Shown one piece after another: positions 17,100-26,317 of a stretch of DNA of 33,332 bases (the first letter of the stretch is position 1; each line of letters opens with the position of its first letter). The stretch is from Acidobacteriota bacterium. Its GTDB lineage: Bacteria; Acidobacteriota; Terriglobia; Terriglobales; Acidobacteriaceae. The translations under genes and the position numbers were made by a program. The stretch spans positions 1-33,332 of the forward strand of contig JAFAIN010000125.1 in the NCBI GenBank assembly GCA_019236695.1, read 5' to 3'. The notes below the pieces were generated by a model, which saw nothing but the letters and a program-made list of their open reading frames with translations, was not told where the DNA came from and searched no databases.

Positions 17100-19841
17100 C
17101 TATTTCGTGCGCCCGCCTTCGGTCTTCAGCTTGTCGGTTGCGGCTGCCTGCGCCGCCGCCAGCCTCGCGGTGAGCACGCGGAAAGGCGAGCACGACACAT
17201 AATTGAACCCCTGCTGGTAGCAGAACTCAACCGACGAAGGCTCGCCGCCGTGTTCGCCGCATATCCCGATTTTGATGTCGTGCCGCGTGGCGCGGCCCTT
17301 TTGCACGGCGATCTTCATGAGCTGGCCTACGCCGTCGCGGTCCAGAACCGCGAACGGATCCTGTTTGAAAATGCCTTCGCTCAGGTAGATCGGCAGGAAC
17401 TTGTTGATATCGTCGCGCGAGAAGCCGAACGTGGTTTGCGTGAGGTCGTTGGTGCCGAAACTGAAGAATTCGGCTTCCTTCGCGATCTCATCTGCCACCA
17501 GCGCCGCCCGGGGCAGTTCGATCATGGTGCCGACCAGGTATTCGACGCGCGACTCCTTCTCGGAGAACACTTCTTCCGCTGCGCGGCGCACGATTGCCGC
17601 CTGGTTGGCCATTTCCTTGAGAGACGAAGTCAGCGGGATCATGATCTCGGGAATCACTTTCACTCCCTCTGCCTTCACCTTGACCGCCGCTTCGAAGATG
17701 GCGCGTGCCTGCATCTCGGTGATTTCCGGATACGTGATCCCCAGTCGGCAGCCGCGATGCCCCAGCATGGGGTTGATTTCGTGAAGATCGTTCACGCGGC
17801 GCAGCAGTGCGCGGAGTTCACGCAGCTTGGGCGATTTCGGCTTGGTAGCCTCCAGCACCGCAATCTGCACCATCAGCTCTTCGCGGCTGGGCAGAAACTC
17901 GTGCAGTGGCGGATCGAGCGTCCGGATAGTTACCGGAAAGCCGTCCATGGCGCGGAATACGCCGACAAAATCCGACCGCTGGAACGGCAGCAGCTTCTTC
18001 AGGGCCGCGCGTCGCTCCTTTTCATCCCGGGCGAGAATCATGGCGCGCATATGCGCAATGCGGTCTTCGGCGAAGAACATGTGCTCGGTGCGGCACAGCC
18101 CAATGCCCTCCGCCCCGAAAGCGCGCGCCTGAATGGCGTCGCGCGGAATGTCGGCGTTGGCGCGGACCTGCATGGTGCGGAACGGTTCTGCCCAGGCCAT
18201 GAATTTCAGCAGCTCCGGATCGTCGGGCTTGGCCGCTACGGTGCCCAGCCGGCCCTTGATTACGCGGCCGGTTGTGCCATCGAGCGAAATCCAGTCGCCT
18301 TCATGGAACGTCTGGCCCTTCACCGACATTTCCTGCGCCTTCTCATCCACATGGATTTCGCCCGCGCCGGCCACGCAGCATTTGCCCATGCCGCGCGTCA
18401 CCACCGCGGCGTGGCTGGTCATTCCGCCGCGCGAGGTCAGAATTCCCACCGCCACCTCCATGCCGTGTATGTCCTCGGGCGTGGTTTCGGCACGAACCAG
18501 GATCACCGGGTTCTTGCCGCCGCCGGCGCGCTCCACTGCATCGTCGGCCGTAAACACGATCTGCCCGACAGCGGCGCCCGGAGAAGCCGGCAGCCCGGTG
18601 GTCAGGATCTCAATGTCGCCTTTCTCATCGAGCTTCGGAACCAGGAAGTCGTAAAGCTGATTGGGATCGACCCGGAAGATGGCGTCTTCTTTGGTGATCA
18701 GGCCTTCCTCAACCATGTGGATCGCCACTCGGACCGCGGCGCGCCCGGTGCGTTTCCCGTTCCGCGTCTGCAGCATGTACAGCTTGCCTTCCTGAATGGT
18801 GAATTCGAAATCCTGCATGTCGCGGTAGTGCTGCTCCAGCCGTGTCGTAATCTCACGCAACTGGCGGTAGGCCTCGGGATTCACGCGCTCCAGTTCGGAA
18901 ATATGCACCGGCGTGCGAATGCCGGCCACGACATCTTCACCCTGCGCGTTCATCAGGAATTCGCCGTAAAACTCGCGATCGCCAGTGGAAGGATTGCGGG
19001 TAAAGCCAACCCCCGTGCCGCTGGTCTCGCCCAGGTTGCCGAACACCATGGCCTGCACGTTCACGGCGGTTCCGAGCTCGTCGGAAATGTTGTTCATGCG
19101 CCGGTAATGCCGGGCGCGGTCGTTGTCCCAGGAGCGGAATACGGCGTTGCGCGCCTCCACCAGTTGCTCGCGAGGATCCTGCGGGAAATCGCGCCGGGTG
19201 TGCCGTTTCACAACCTTCTTGTAATCGGAAATGACCTCCTTCAGCGCTTTGGCGTCGAGATCGGTATCGAGCTTTGCCTTCTTCTTGTGCTTGATGCCTT
19301 CGAAAACTTCGTCGAAGGCGGCCTTCGGGATCTCGAGCACCACGTTGCCGAACATCTGGATCAGCCTGCGATAGCTGTCATAGGCAAACCGCGGGTTGTT
19401 GCTGCGTGCGGCAAGCGCTTGCACGCTTTGGTCGTTCAGGCCGAGATTCAGGATCGTATCCATCATGCCCGGCATGGAGAATTTCGCGCCCGAACGGACG
19501 CTGACCAGCAGCGGGTTCGATCCGGAGCCGAGCTTCTGCCCCTGCAGGTCTTCCAGGCGAGCGAGCGACTCGTTCATCTGGCGATCCACTTCCGGCGATA
19601 CCTTTTGCGCGCGCATCCACTCGCGGCAAGCCTCCGTCTGGATGGTGAACCCGGGGGGAACAGGCAGCCCGGCATTGGTCATCTCGGCGAGGCCTGCGCC
19701 CTTGCCGCCAAGCACGTCTTTCATCGTGCCATTGCCTTCGGCATGGCCTCCCCCGAAGAAATAGACGTACTTGGCCGCGCCGGCTCTGTGGCCATCACCG
19801 GAATGCGTGGACTCGACTTGCGGAAGGGTTTGGGTCGCCAT
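17100..19841 (-). CDS. ppdK: Pyruvate, phosphate dikinase
   Basis: GTMKDVLGGKGAGLAEMTNAGLPVPPGFTI, SVRSGAKFSMPGMMDTILNLGLND, GILTSRGGMTSHAAVVTRGMGKCCVAG, GIGLCRTEHMFF, IGICGEHGGEPSSVEFC. ATG at 19841 preferred to 20171. Confidence 0.96.
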   Translation of the reverse strand: MATQTLPQVESTHSGDGHRAGAAKYVYFFGGGHAEGNGTMKDVLGGKGAGLAEMTNAGLPVPPGFTIQTEACREWMRAQKVSPEVDRQMNESLARLEDLQGQKLGSGSNPLLVSVRSGAKFSMPGMMDTILNLGLNDQSVQALAARSNNPRFAYDSYRRLIQMFGNVVLEIPKAAFDEVFEGIKHKKKAKLDTDLDAKALKEVISDYKKVVKRHTRRDFPQDPREQLVEARNAVFRSWDNDRARHYRRMNNISDELGTAVNVQAMVFGNLGETSGTGVGFTRNPSTGDREFYGEFLMNAQGEDVVAGIRTPVHISELERVNPEAYRQLREITTRLEQHYRDMQDFEFTIQEGKLYMLQTRNGKRTGRAAVRVAIHMVEEGLITKEDAIFRVDPNQLYDFLVPKLDEKGDIEILTTGLPASPGAAVGQIVFTADDAVERAGGGKNPVILVRAETTPEDIHGMEVAVGILTSRGGMTSHAAVVTRGMGKCCVAGAGEIHVDEKAQEMSVKGQTFHEGDWISLDGTTGRVIKGRLGTVAAKPDDPELLKFMAWAEPFRTMQVRANADIPRDAIQARAFGAEGIGLCRTEHMFFAEDRIAHMRAMILARDEKERRAALKKLLPFQRSDFVGVFRAMDGFPVTIRTLDPPLHEFLPSREELMVQIAVLEATKPKSPKLRELRALLRRVNDLHEINPMLGHRGCRLGITYPEITEMQARAIFEAAVKVKAEGVKVIPEIMIPLTSSLKEMANQAAIVRRAAEEVFSEKESRVEYLVGTMIELPRAALVADEIAKEAEFFSFGTNDLTQTTFGFSRDDINKFLPIYLSEGIFKQDPFAVLDRDGVGQLMKIAVQKGRATRHDIKIGICGEHGGEPSSVEFCYQQGFNYVSCSPFRVLTARLAAAQAAATDKLKTEGGRTK

Positions 19842-19932
19842 GAAGCGTCTCCTGATGATGTCGTGAATCATCCAGTCTATCGCGGATGGGAGGGAAGTGT
19901 TGGTGAGCCGCGTCACGTGCCGCGCGCAAGGC

Positions 19933-20376
19933 TCACGCCGAATCGCGAATCGGGTCCAGCACATCAAGAAACGGAAACTGGTGAAAATCAGTGTCGCGCG
20001 TGCATATGCGCCGAATTCCGTGCTCCCGCATGAGGACGGCGGTATGGGCGTCATGAAAGCGGTTTCCCGACAGTTGCGGCAGCTCATGCACCACGTGAGC
20101 CGCAATTTCGGCATGCCGCTCGGTGGGAGTAAGGATGCCGAGGCCCGGTGAGCGCAGCAGCGACTCGACAAAACTCCAGGCGCCGGCCGCGGTCCAGGGC
20201 CGGCGCAGGACCTGGCGATGCGTGCTCACCCGAAGGAATTCATACAGGATCGGCCACGTCGTGTACCAGGCATCTACTCGTTGCCGCTGGCGTTCCAACC
20301 ATGCCCGGCATGCGGCATGGAACTCGGAATCCTGATTGGCAGCATAGATCAGCACACTGGCGTCAACCACCAACAC
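19933..20376 (-). CDS. vapC: VapC-type PIN-domain toxin (GTG start)
   Basis: MLVVDASVLIYAANQDSEFH, YEFLRVSTH, HDAHTAVLMREHGIRRICTRDTDFHQFP: conserved PIN acidic residues. Confidence 0.88.
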   Translation of the reverse strand: MLVVDASVLIYAANQDSEFHAACRAWLERQRQRVDAWYTTWPILYEFLRVSTHRQVLRRPWTAAGAWSFVESLLRSPGLGILTPTERHAEIAAHVVHELPQLSGNRFHDAHTAVLMREHGIRRICTRDTDFHQFPFLDVLDPIRDSA

Positions 20377-20602
20377 TACTTGCTCTCCATGGCGTCATAG
20401 AGAGCATCGCGGTCCGCGACATCCACCAGCATCTGCCCCCCCGGAATCCTGGCAGCGGGGGAAGGGCGGCAGGCTTTTTCGATGACCGGAACATCATCCG
20501 CAGTGCGGCTTCGACCAACTCCGACATGGTGCGCCGCTGTCGCGCCGCCTCCCGCTTCAACTGGGCTGCAACCCCATCGTCGATCACGAACGTAGTCTTC
20601 AT
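20376..20602 (-). pseudogene. vapB: VapB-type ribbon-helix-helix antitoxin, frameshifted at a G7 tract (apparent ORF 20363..20614)
   Basis: Zero frame MKTTFVIDDGVAAQLKREAARQRRTMSELVEAALRMMFRSSKKPAALPPLPGFRGG then nonsense; +1 nt at 20436..20442 gives QMLVDVADRDALYDAMESK* ending in TAG that overlaps vapC GTG by 1 nt. Confidence 0.85.
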
Positions 20603-20621
20603 ACGGAATACCACATCATAG

Positions 20622-20637
20622 ATACGGTTATACGGTT
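20622..20637. repeat. Tandem 8-bp direct repeat ATACGGTT x2 upstream of vapB
   Basis: ATACGGTT|ATACGGTT read directly; a further ATACGG at 20601. Confidence 0.6.
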
Positions 20638-20671
20638 CATGGCAACCGGCGCAACGAGTGGAATGGCTGCG

Positions 20672-21469
20672 TCAGTGCTCTGCCGTTTTTCGCCTCGCTT
20701 TGTTGCGCTCCCAGATGATGCGCAGCCCGTCGAGCGTCAGCAGATCGTCAATTTCCGTAATGTACTGCGAGCCGGGACCGATCAAGGCCGCCAGGCCGCC
20801 AGTAGCCACCACTTTGGCGGGGCGGCCCAGCTCCGCCAGCATGCGTTCCAGAATGCCATCCACCAGCCCAAGATATCCGTAATAAAGCCCGGACTGCAGG
20901 TGGCTGGTGGTGTTGGTTCCGATCACATGCGCGGGCGGCCGGATATCGACCCTCGGCAGCTTGGCAGTGCGCTGGACCAGTGCGTCGGCGGAGATCCCCA
21001 GGCCCGGAGCAATGGCGCCGCCGATGTACTCGGCCCGTTCTGTCACGACGTCGAACGTCGTGGCTGTGCCGAAATCCACGATGACAACGGGGCCGCCGTG
21101 CTTCTCGAAGGCGGCCACGGAATTCACCAGGCGGTCAGCGCCCAGTTCCCGCGGGGTTTCCTGCAGCACCGAAATGCCGGTCTTGATGCCGGGTTCAATA
21201 AACAGCGGCCGGGCATCGAAATATCGCTCGCACATGGCGCGCAATGTGGAATCCAGCGGCGGGACAACAGAAGAAACCACGATCCCATCGATGCTTCGGA
21301 CATCGAGCTTTGCCATGTCGAATAGGGAGCGGAAGAAAACGCCGTACTCATCCACCGTGCCGCTGCGGTTGGTGGAGAGGCGCCAGTGCACCACCGCCGC
21401 GCCTGCCGACTCCGCCGGATAAACCCCCATCACGGTGTTGGTGTTGCCAACGTCGAGCACAAGGAGCAT
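20672..21469 (-). CDS. coaX: Type III pantothenate kinase
   Basis: MLLVLDVGNTNTVMGVY, VVIVDFGTATTFDVV, YIGGAIAPGLGISADAL, TNTTSHLQSGLYYGYLGLVDGI, VVATGGLA. Confidence 0.96.
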   Translation of the reverse strand: MLLVLDVGNTNTVMGVYPAESAGAAVVHWRLSTNRSGTVDEYGVFFRSLFDMAKLDVRSIDGIVVSSVVPPLDSTLRAMCERYFDARPLFIEPGIKTGISVLQETPRELGADRLVNSVAAFEKHGGPVVIVDFGTATTFDVVTERAEYIGGAIAPGLGISADALVQRTAKLPRVDIRPPAHVIGTNTTSHLQSGLYYGYLGLVDGILERMLAELGRPAKVVATGGLAALIGPGSQYITEIDDLLTLDGLRIIWERNKARRKTAEH

Positions 21470-21725
21470 GAGCGTAAGTGGACCGCCGCTGCCGCAGGAT
21501 TGTCAACCAAATTGCGGCCCCGGGCACGCCTGGCAGCACGCCTTCACGGGCGCAAATATCTGACTGGGTTCACAGCGGCATACGGTTAATAGCCTTGAAA
21601 GCGCGAGGCAGGCAATGCTTATGCCAGCCCTGGCCCGTGAATTCTCGCCACGCCAGCCGAGCTGGTATCCCTCCCGCGCACGGAAATAATCAGCCGGCAG
21701 ACGCTGTTCTGCTGAGGCGCAATCG

Positions 21726-22046
21726 CTATTGCAATACCCCGGTCAATCGCGTCAAGTCCAGCAGGTCTCGGACCCGGGGATGCACATTCACCAATTTCAA
21801 CTCGCAGCCGTCCTTCTTTGCCGAGATATATGCGCGCAAAAGGGCGCCGAGTCCGGAACTGTCCACGAAACCAACACCGCTGAAATCGGCGAACACAAAT
21901 TTATGGCTCGGAGACAAATCCTTTACTTCCGAAGTGATGAAGTCGCCGGCCTCAGAAGTAAGGCGGCCTCGGCACATCAGGGTTGGTATTCCCTGCTCAG
22001 AAGTGCTGCGATCGATGGTGAACAGGCTCTGCGGCGTGGAAGACAT
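21726..22046 (-). CDS. STAS-domain anti-sigma factor antagonist-like protein
   Basis: FADFSGVGFVDSSGLGALLRAYISAKKDGCELKLVNVHPRVRDLLDLTRL: RsbV/SpoIIAA-type phospho-Ser region. Confidence 0.88.
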   Translation of the reverse strand: MSSTPQSLFTIDRSTSEQGIPTLMCRGRLTSEAGDFITSEVKDLSPSHKFVFADFSGVGFVDSSGLGALLRAYISAKKDGCELKLVNVHPRVRDLLDLTRLTGVLQ

Positions 22047-22181
22047 GAGATCACATCCCGATCAGACAGCAGGTTTGGGTGCTATTCGTAGGGCCACCGA
22101 TTCTTTCCGCTGCCGCGGTCCGAGTCAAGTGAAGATTGCGTGAATCTGCGCGTGCTGCCCCGCATGGGCTCTAAGCGAAAA

Positions 22182-22214
22182 ATTCACAGGGAATTCATTT
22201 TCCATTTACATCTG
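22182..22214 (+). promoter_or_regulatory. Candidate Pho box: three 11-bp-phased TTCACA-like direct repeats upstream of pstS
   Basis: ATTCACAGGGA|ATTCATTTTCC|ATTTACATCTG at 22182, 22193 and 22204, ending about 36 nt before the pstS ATG. Confidence 0.5.
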
Positions 22215-22250
22215 ACATGTATCGTGCGCAGGTGATTAAAGGAGAGCCTT

Positions 22251-23285
22251 ATGCGAATTCGCCCCGTCACCGCGATGATTGGAGTCCTCTGCGTAATCGG
22301 CCTGACTGGCTGCTCATCGAGTAACGGTTCGCCGGGCGACGGCGTGAAGCTACAGGGAGCGGGCGCCAGTTTTCCGGCGCCTCTGTATACAAAATGGTTC
22401 AAGAGCTTCAGCGGTAGCCGGCCGAACGTGCTGGTCGATTATCAATCGGTCGGCAGCGGGAGCGGAGTGAAGAGCGTGATTGACCGAACGGTGGATTTCG
22501 GCGCCAGCGATGCGGCAATGTCGCCTGAGGAGATGGCGCGTGTCCAAGGCGGAGTGCAGTTGATTCCCATGACCGCAGGGAGCATCGGGATCGCGTACAA
22601 CCTGCCTGACGTGAAGGAATTGAAACTCTCCCGGAAAGCGTACTCGGGAATCTTTCTAGGGAAGATCAAGAAGTGGAACGACCCCGAGATCGTGCAGTCC
22701 AATCCCGGCGTGAAGCTGCCCGACACCGCAGTGAACGTTGTCGTCCGGGCTGACTCGAGCGGCACCAGCTTCGTCTTCTCGAAGCACCTCAGCGCGATCA
22801 GCCCGGAGTTTGAAAAGACTATAGGAACGAACAAGATGCCAAACTGGCCCGTCGGAACGAAGAGCAAAGGCAATGAGGGCGTCACGGCAGCCATCATGAC
22901 GACGCCCGGTTCCGTGGGTTACATCGAATATGGCTACGCCAGGAGCCAGAACGTTCCGCTCGCGGCGCTCGAAAACAAGGCCGGAAAGTACATTTCTGCC
23001 AATACTGTTTCCGGCCAGGCGGCGCTGGCGTCGGCAGAGCTTCCCGAGAACCTGATCGTATGGAACGCCGATCCCGCTGCCCCAGACGCTTATCCTATCG
23101 TCACCTATACGTGGCAGATCTTCTACAAGAAATACGATGCGAAGAAACTGGCCGCCATCAAGGATTTGATTGCCTATCAACTCAATGATGGCCAGAAGGA
23201 TGCTGAGGCGCTCGGTTATATTCCGCTGCCGCCAAACGTCGTGGCGAAAGGAATGGCTGCGACCTCGGGGATCGTCTCGCAGTAG
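22251..23285 (+). CDS. pstS: Phosphate ABC transporter substrate-binding lipoprotein
   Basis: Lipobox LTGCSSS; LQGAGASFPAPLYTKWF, VDYQSVGSGSGVKSVIDRTVDFGASDAAMS, VVRADSSGTSFVFSKHLS. Confidence 0.96.
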   Translation: MRIRPVTAMIGVLCVIGLTGCSSSNGSPGDGVKLQGAGASFPAPLYTKWFKSFSGSRPNVLVDYQSVGSGSGVKSVIDRTVDFGASDAAMSPEEMARVQGGVQLIPMTAGSIGIAYNLPDVKELKLSRKAYSGIFLGKIKKWNDPEIVQSNPGVKLPDTAVNVVVRADSSGTSFVFSKHLSAISPEFEKTIGTNKMPNWPVGTKSKGNEGVTAAIMTTPGSVGYIEYGYARSQNVPLAALENKAGKYISANTVSGQAALASAELPENLIVWNADPAAPDAYPIVTYTWQIFYKKYDAKKLAAIKDLIAYQLNDGQKDAEALGYIPLPPNVVAKGMAATSGIVSQ

Positions 23286-23296
23286 GAGGAACGACT

Positions 23297-24361
23297 ATGT
23301 CATCAGCCGCTCCTGTTGCGGAATTCCCAACTTCCTCGCCGCTGTTCGACGCGCGAGCCGGCGAGGTGACTCAGGCGCCATCGCGGGGCCAACGGATTTT
23401 CGACGCAGTATTTCGCAAGACCTGCCACACGTTTGCATGGCTCACGATCCTGCTCGTGGGGTTCATCGTTGCTCGCATCACCGCCGCCGCCATTCCCGCG
23501 ATCCATACTCTCGGTTTGGGATTCGTGACGGGGCGAGTGTGGGATGCAAACGCAGGGACATACGGCATCCTGGCGCAGATTTGGGGAACGATTTACACCT
23601 CGGTGCTGGCGCTCATGCTGGGTTCGATTTTCGGAGTGGCGGCGGCGATCTTCTTGAGCGAGGGCTTTTTAAGCGCTGCTGTATTCGGAGCGTTGAAGAA
23701 ATTCAACCTGCACCTGAAGCCAGTCACGCTGAGGCTTCCGGACCAGCTTGAAAGGCTTCTAAAGGAGCTTATCGAGCTACTCGCCGCGATTCCCAGCGTT
23801 GTGTACGGCTTATGGGGTATTTTCGTGGTCATCCCGCTCATCCGGCCCTGGTGTAACTGGCTGCATGCGCAGATGGGCTGGGTCCCGTTCTTCTCAACCG
23901 ATCTCAGCGGGCCCGGGGTCTTGCCGGCTGTGCTCGTACTCGCGATTATGATCCTGCCCACCGTGACGGCCATCAGCCGTGACGCGTTGGTCTCAGTCCC
24001 CCCGAAGATCCGGATGGCTGCCTACGGGCTTGGAGCTACGCGATGGGAGTCGCTTTTCGCCGTGATTCTTCCGGCCGCGTCGCGCGGAATCTTTGGCGGA
24101 ATCGTGCTCGCATTCGGGCGTGCGCTGGGTGAAACCATGGCGCTGGCGATGCTCGTAGGCAACAGCAACCAAATCAAGCTATCGCTCTTTTCGCCGGCAA
24201 ACACACTGGCGGCGCTGCTGGCCAACAATTTTCCGGAAGCCGGGCCCAAAGAGGTCGGAATCCTGATGTATGCCGCTCTGGTGCTCCTGGCGATCACCCT
24301 GGTTGTGAACGTTGCAGGAGCATTCATTCTTCACCGTGCGGCGCTGATGCAGTCGGAGTAG
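23297..24361 (+). CDS. pstC: Phosphate ABC transporter permease PstC
   Basis: ELLAAIPSVVYGLWGIFVVIPLIRP, GATRWESLFAVILPAASRGIFGGIVLAFGRALGETMALAMLVGN. Confidence 0.95.
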   Translation: MSSAAPVAEFPTSSPLFDARAGEVTQAPSRGQRIFDAVFRKTCHTFAWLTILLVGFIVARITAAAIPAIHTLGLGFVTGRVWDANAGTYGILAQIWGTIYTSVLALMLGSIFGVAAAIFLSEGFLSAAVFGALKKFNLHLKPVTLRLPDQLERLLKELIELLAAIPSVVYGLWGIFVVIPLIRPWCNWLHAQMGWVPFFSTDLSGPGVLPAVLVLAIMILPTVTAISRDALVSVPPKIRMAAYGLGATRWESLFAVILPAASRGIFGGIVLAFGRALGETMALAMLVGNSNQIKLSLFSPANTLAALLANNFPEAGPKEVGILMYAALVLLAITLVVNVAGAFILHRAALMQSE

Positions 24362-24368
24362 GAGAGGC

Positions 24369-25298
24369 ATGGCTACCAACGTTGTCGAGCGGAACCTGGC
24401 TGGAGTAGAAGACCCATTTGCGGGTGTCGATTTCTCGCACCTCGAACGTTCGCTGCGGCGGCCTCGCACGCTTATAGATGCTCTCCTGAATCTCGCAACG
24501 GCCGCGCTCACGATGCTTGCCTTGGTTCCCCTGTTCAGCGTCGTGGTGATGTTGCTATGGCGGGGCGGGAAGAGGCTGAGTATTGCCGCGCTCACCTCGT
24601 TGCCTCCCGGTCCCCTTGAGGCCGGTGGGGGATTTGGAAACGCAATCGTAGGTACGACCGTGATGGTCGCCGTGGCCATCCTGTTCAGCGTTCCTTTTGG
24701 AATCCTGACGGCGGTCTACCTGGCGCAGTCGAACAACAAAGTCGCAGAGGTCGTGCGTTTTTGCGCCAAGCTCCTTACCGGCTTCCCCTCGATTCTGGCG
24801 GGCGTCTTTGCCTATGGCGCGGTGGTGCTGGCGACGGGGGGATTCTCGTCCCTGGCGGGTGCAGTGGCCCTCTCGGTTCTGATGCTTCCGACGGTCATTC
24901 TTACTTCCGAAGACGCGATCCGGATGGTCCCTTCTCGAATGAAAGAAGCGGCAATCGGAATGGGAGCAACCACTGCCCAGACCGTGTGGATGGTGCTTCT
25001 GCCGACTGCAATCCCGGGAATCCTGACCGGAGTGATGCTGGCCGTTGCGCGTGCCGCCGGAGAGACCGCGCCACTGATCTTTACTGCCTTATTCAGCAAC
25101 TACTGGCTCTGGCAGCACGGCCAGATGAAGCTGATGCAACCGACTGCTTCGCTGGCGGTGCTGATCTATAACTTCGCGGGAATGCCATTTAAAAACCAGG
25201 TGGAACTGGCATGGGCCGCCGCGCTCGTGCTGGTGCTAATGGTGCTCTGTGCCAATCTTGCGGGACAGGCCCTTTCCGCAAGACAAGTGCAACGATAA
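24369..25298 (+). CDS. pstA: Phosphate ABC transporter permease PstA
   Basis: [64 protein letters not shown]. Confidence 0.95.
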   Translation: MATNVVERNLAGVEDPFAGVDFSHLERSLRRPRTLIDALLNLATAALTMLALVPLFSVVVMLLWRGGKRLSIAALTSLPPGPLEAGGGFGNAIVGTTVMVAVAILFSVPFGILTAVYLAQSNNKVAEVVRFCAKLLTGFPSILAGVFAYGAVVLATGGFSSLAGAVALSVLMLPTVILTSEDAIRMVPSRMKEAAIGMGATTAQTVWMVLLPTAIPGILTGVMLAVARAAGETAPLIFTALFSNYWLWQHGQMKLMQPTASLAVLIYNFAGMPFKNQVELAWAAALVLVLMVLCANLAGQALSARQVQR

Positions 25299-25311
25299 AC
25301 AGGAGAGTCCT

Positions 25312-26154
25312 ATGTCTACAGCCATGCCCCCTCTGCGGCCCGCCAATGGACATGCCGCAACCTTGCCGGCCGAGAAGCGTGATGACATCGTGGTGGATTG
25401 CCACATCCGGGAGCTTTATTACGGCAGTTTCAAGGCAGTTCGCGACACCGAGATTCCTATCAGGAAGAATTCGATTACGGCTTTCATCGGCCCATCTGGT
25501 TGCGGAAAGAGCACTGTGCTGCGCTGTTTGAACCGGATGAATGACCTGGTCCGCGGGTTCCGTTTTGAGGGGCACGTGCGCTATCGGGGGCGCGATATCT
25601 ATGCGCATGGAATCGACCCGGTGGCCGTGCGGCGATTCATCGGCATGGTGTTCCAGCAGCCGAATCCGTTTGCGACCAGCATCTTCAACAACGTCGCATT
25701 CGGGCTGCGGCTCAACGGCTTCAAAGGCGACAGAGCCGATAAGGTGGAAAAGGCTCTGCGCGCGGCCGCTCTCTGGGACGAGGTGAAGGACAAGCTGAAC
25801 AAGAGCGGCCTCTCACTCTCGGGCGGGCAGCAGCAGCGCCTGTGCATTGCGCGCGCGATTGCGACGGAACCGGAAGTCCTGCTGATGGACGAGCCGTGCT
25901 CGGCTCTCGACCCTATCGCAACGCGAAGGATTGAGGAATTGATGACCGAACTCAGCCAAAAGTTCACAATTGCGATTGTGACCCACAACCTGCAACAGGC
26001 GCAGCGCGTCGCCGATTACACGGGATTTCTCTACGTTGACACCACACAGGGCGGCCGCACCGGTTATCTTGTGGAATTCAATCACTCGAAGCACCTGTTC
26101 GAAGACCCGCAGCACCCCCACACCCAGCAATACATCCGAGGCGAGTTCAGCTAG
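25312..26154 (+). CDS. pstB: Phosphate ABC transporter ATP-binding protein PstB
   Basis: Walker [54 protein letters not shown] at 25312 preceded by AGGAGA. Confidence 0.96.
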   Translation: MSTAMPPLRPANGHAATLPAEKRDDIVVDCHIRELYYGSFKAVRDTEIPIRKNSITAFIGPSGCGKSTVLRCLNRMNDLVRGFRFEGHVRYRGRDIYAHGIDPVAVRRFIGMVFQQPNPFATSIFNNVAFGLRLNGFKGDRADKVEKALRAAALWDEVKDKLNKSGLSLSGGQQQRLCIARAIATEPEVLLMDEPCSALDPIATRRIEELMTELSQKFTIAIVTHNLQQAQRVADYTGFLYVDTTQGGRTGYLVEFNHSKHLFEDPQHPHTQQYIRGEFS

Positions 26155-26224
26155 CGTTCACCAGGAGCTCTCGACTTGCGTATTACTGATCCTCGCATAA
26201 CAGGGTGACGCCCCAGCAATTATC

Positions 26225-26247
26225 ATCCCGATCGCGCAAAGCGGGAT
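26225..26247. other. Intergenic hairpin ATCCCG-N11-CGGGAT
   Basis: 6-bp inverted repeat after pstB. Confidence 0.5.
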
Positions 26248-26251
26248 AGGG

Positions 26252-26286
26252 ATCTGCATTTCCCCTTCAATCAGCAAAATGCAGAT
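26252..26286 (+). terminator. Stem-loop after pstB, possible terminator of pstSCAB
   Basis: ATCTGCATTT-N15-AAATGCAGAT perfect 10-bp inverted repeat; only a weak T-rich tail (TTTCTC). Confidence 0.45.
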
Positions 26287-26317
26287 TTCTCGCGCAAAAC
26301 CAGCGCTCGAAATGACA
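26279..26317. repeat. Dispersed repeat copy (atgcagatttctcgc...gctcgaaatgaca)
   Basis: Shares ATGCAGATTTCTCGC and GCTCGAAATG with 32191..32222. Confidence 0.65.

Noticed and set aside
16965-20033. 1022-aa plus-strand ORF antisense to ppdK
   Set aside because: Shadow ORF from high-GC codon bias opposite a clearly conserved gene; composition (R/H/A/Q rich) is not protein-like.
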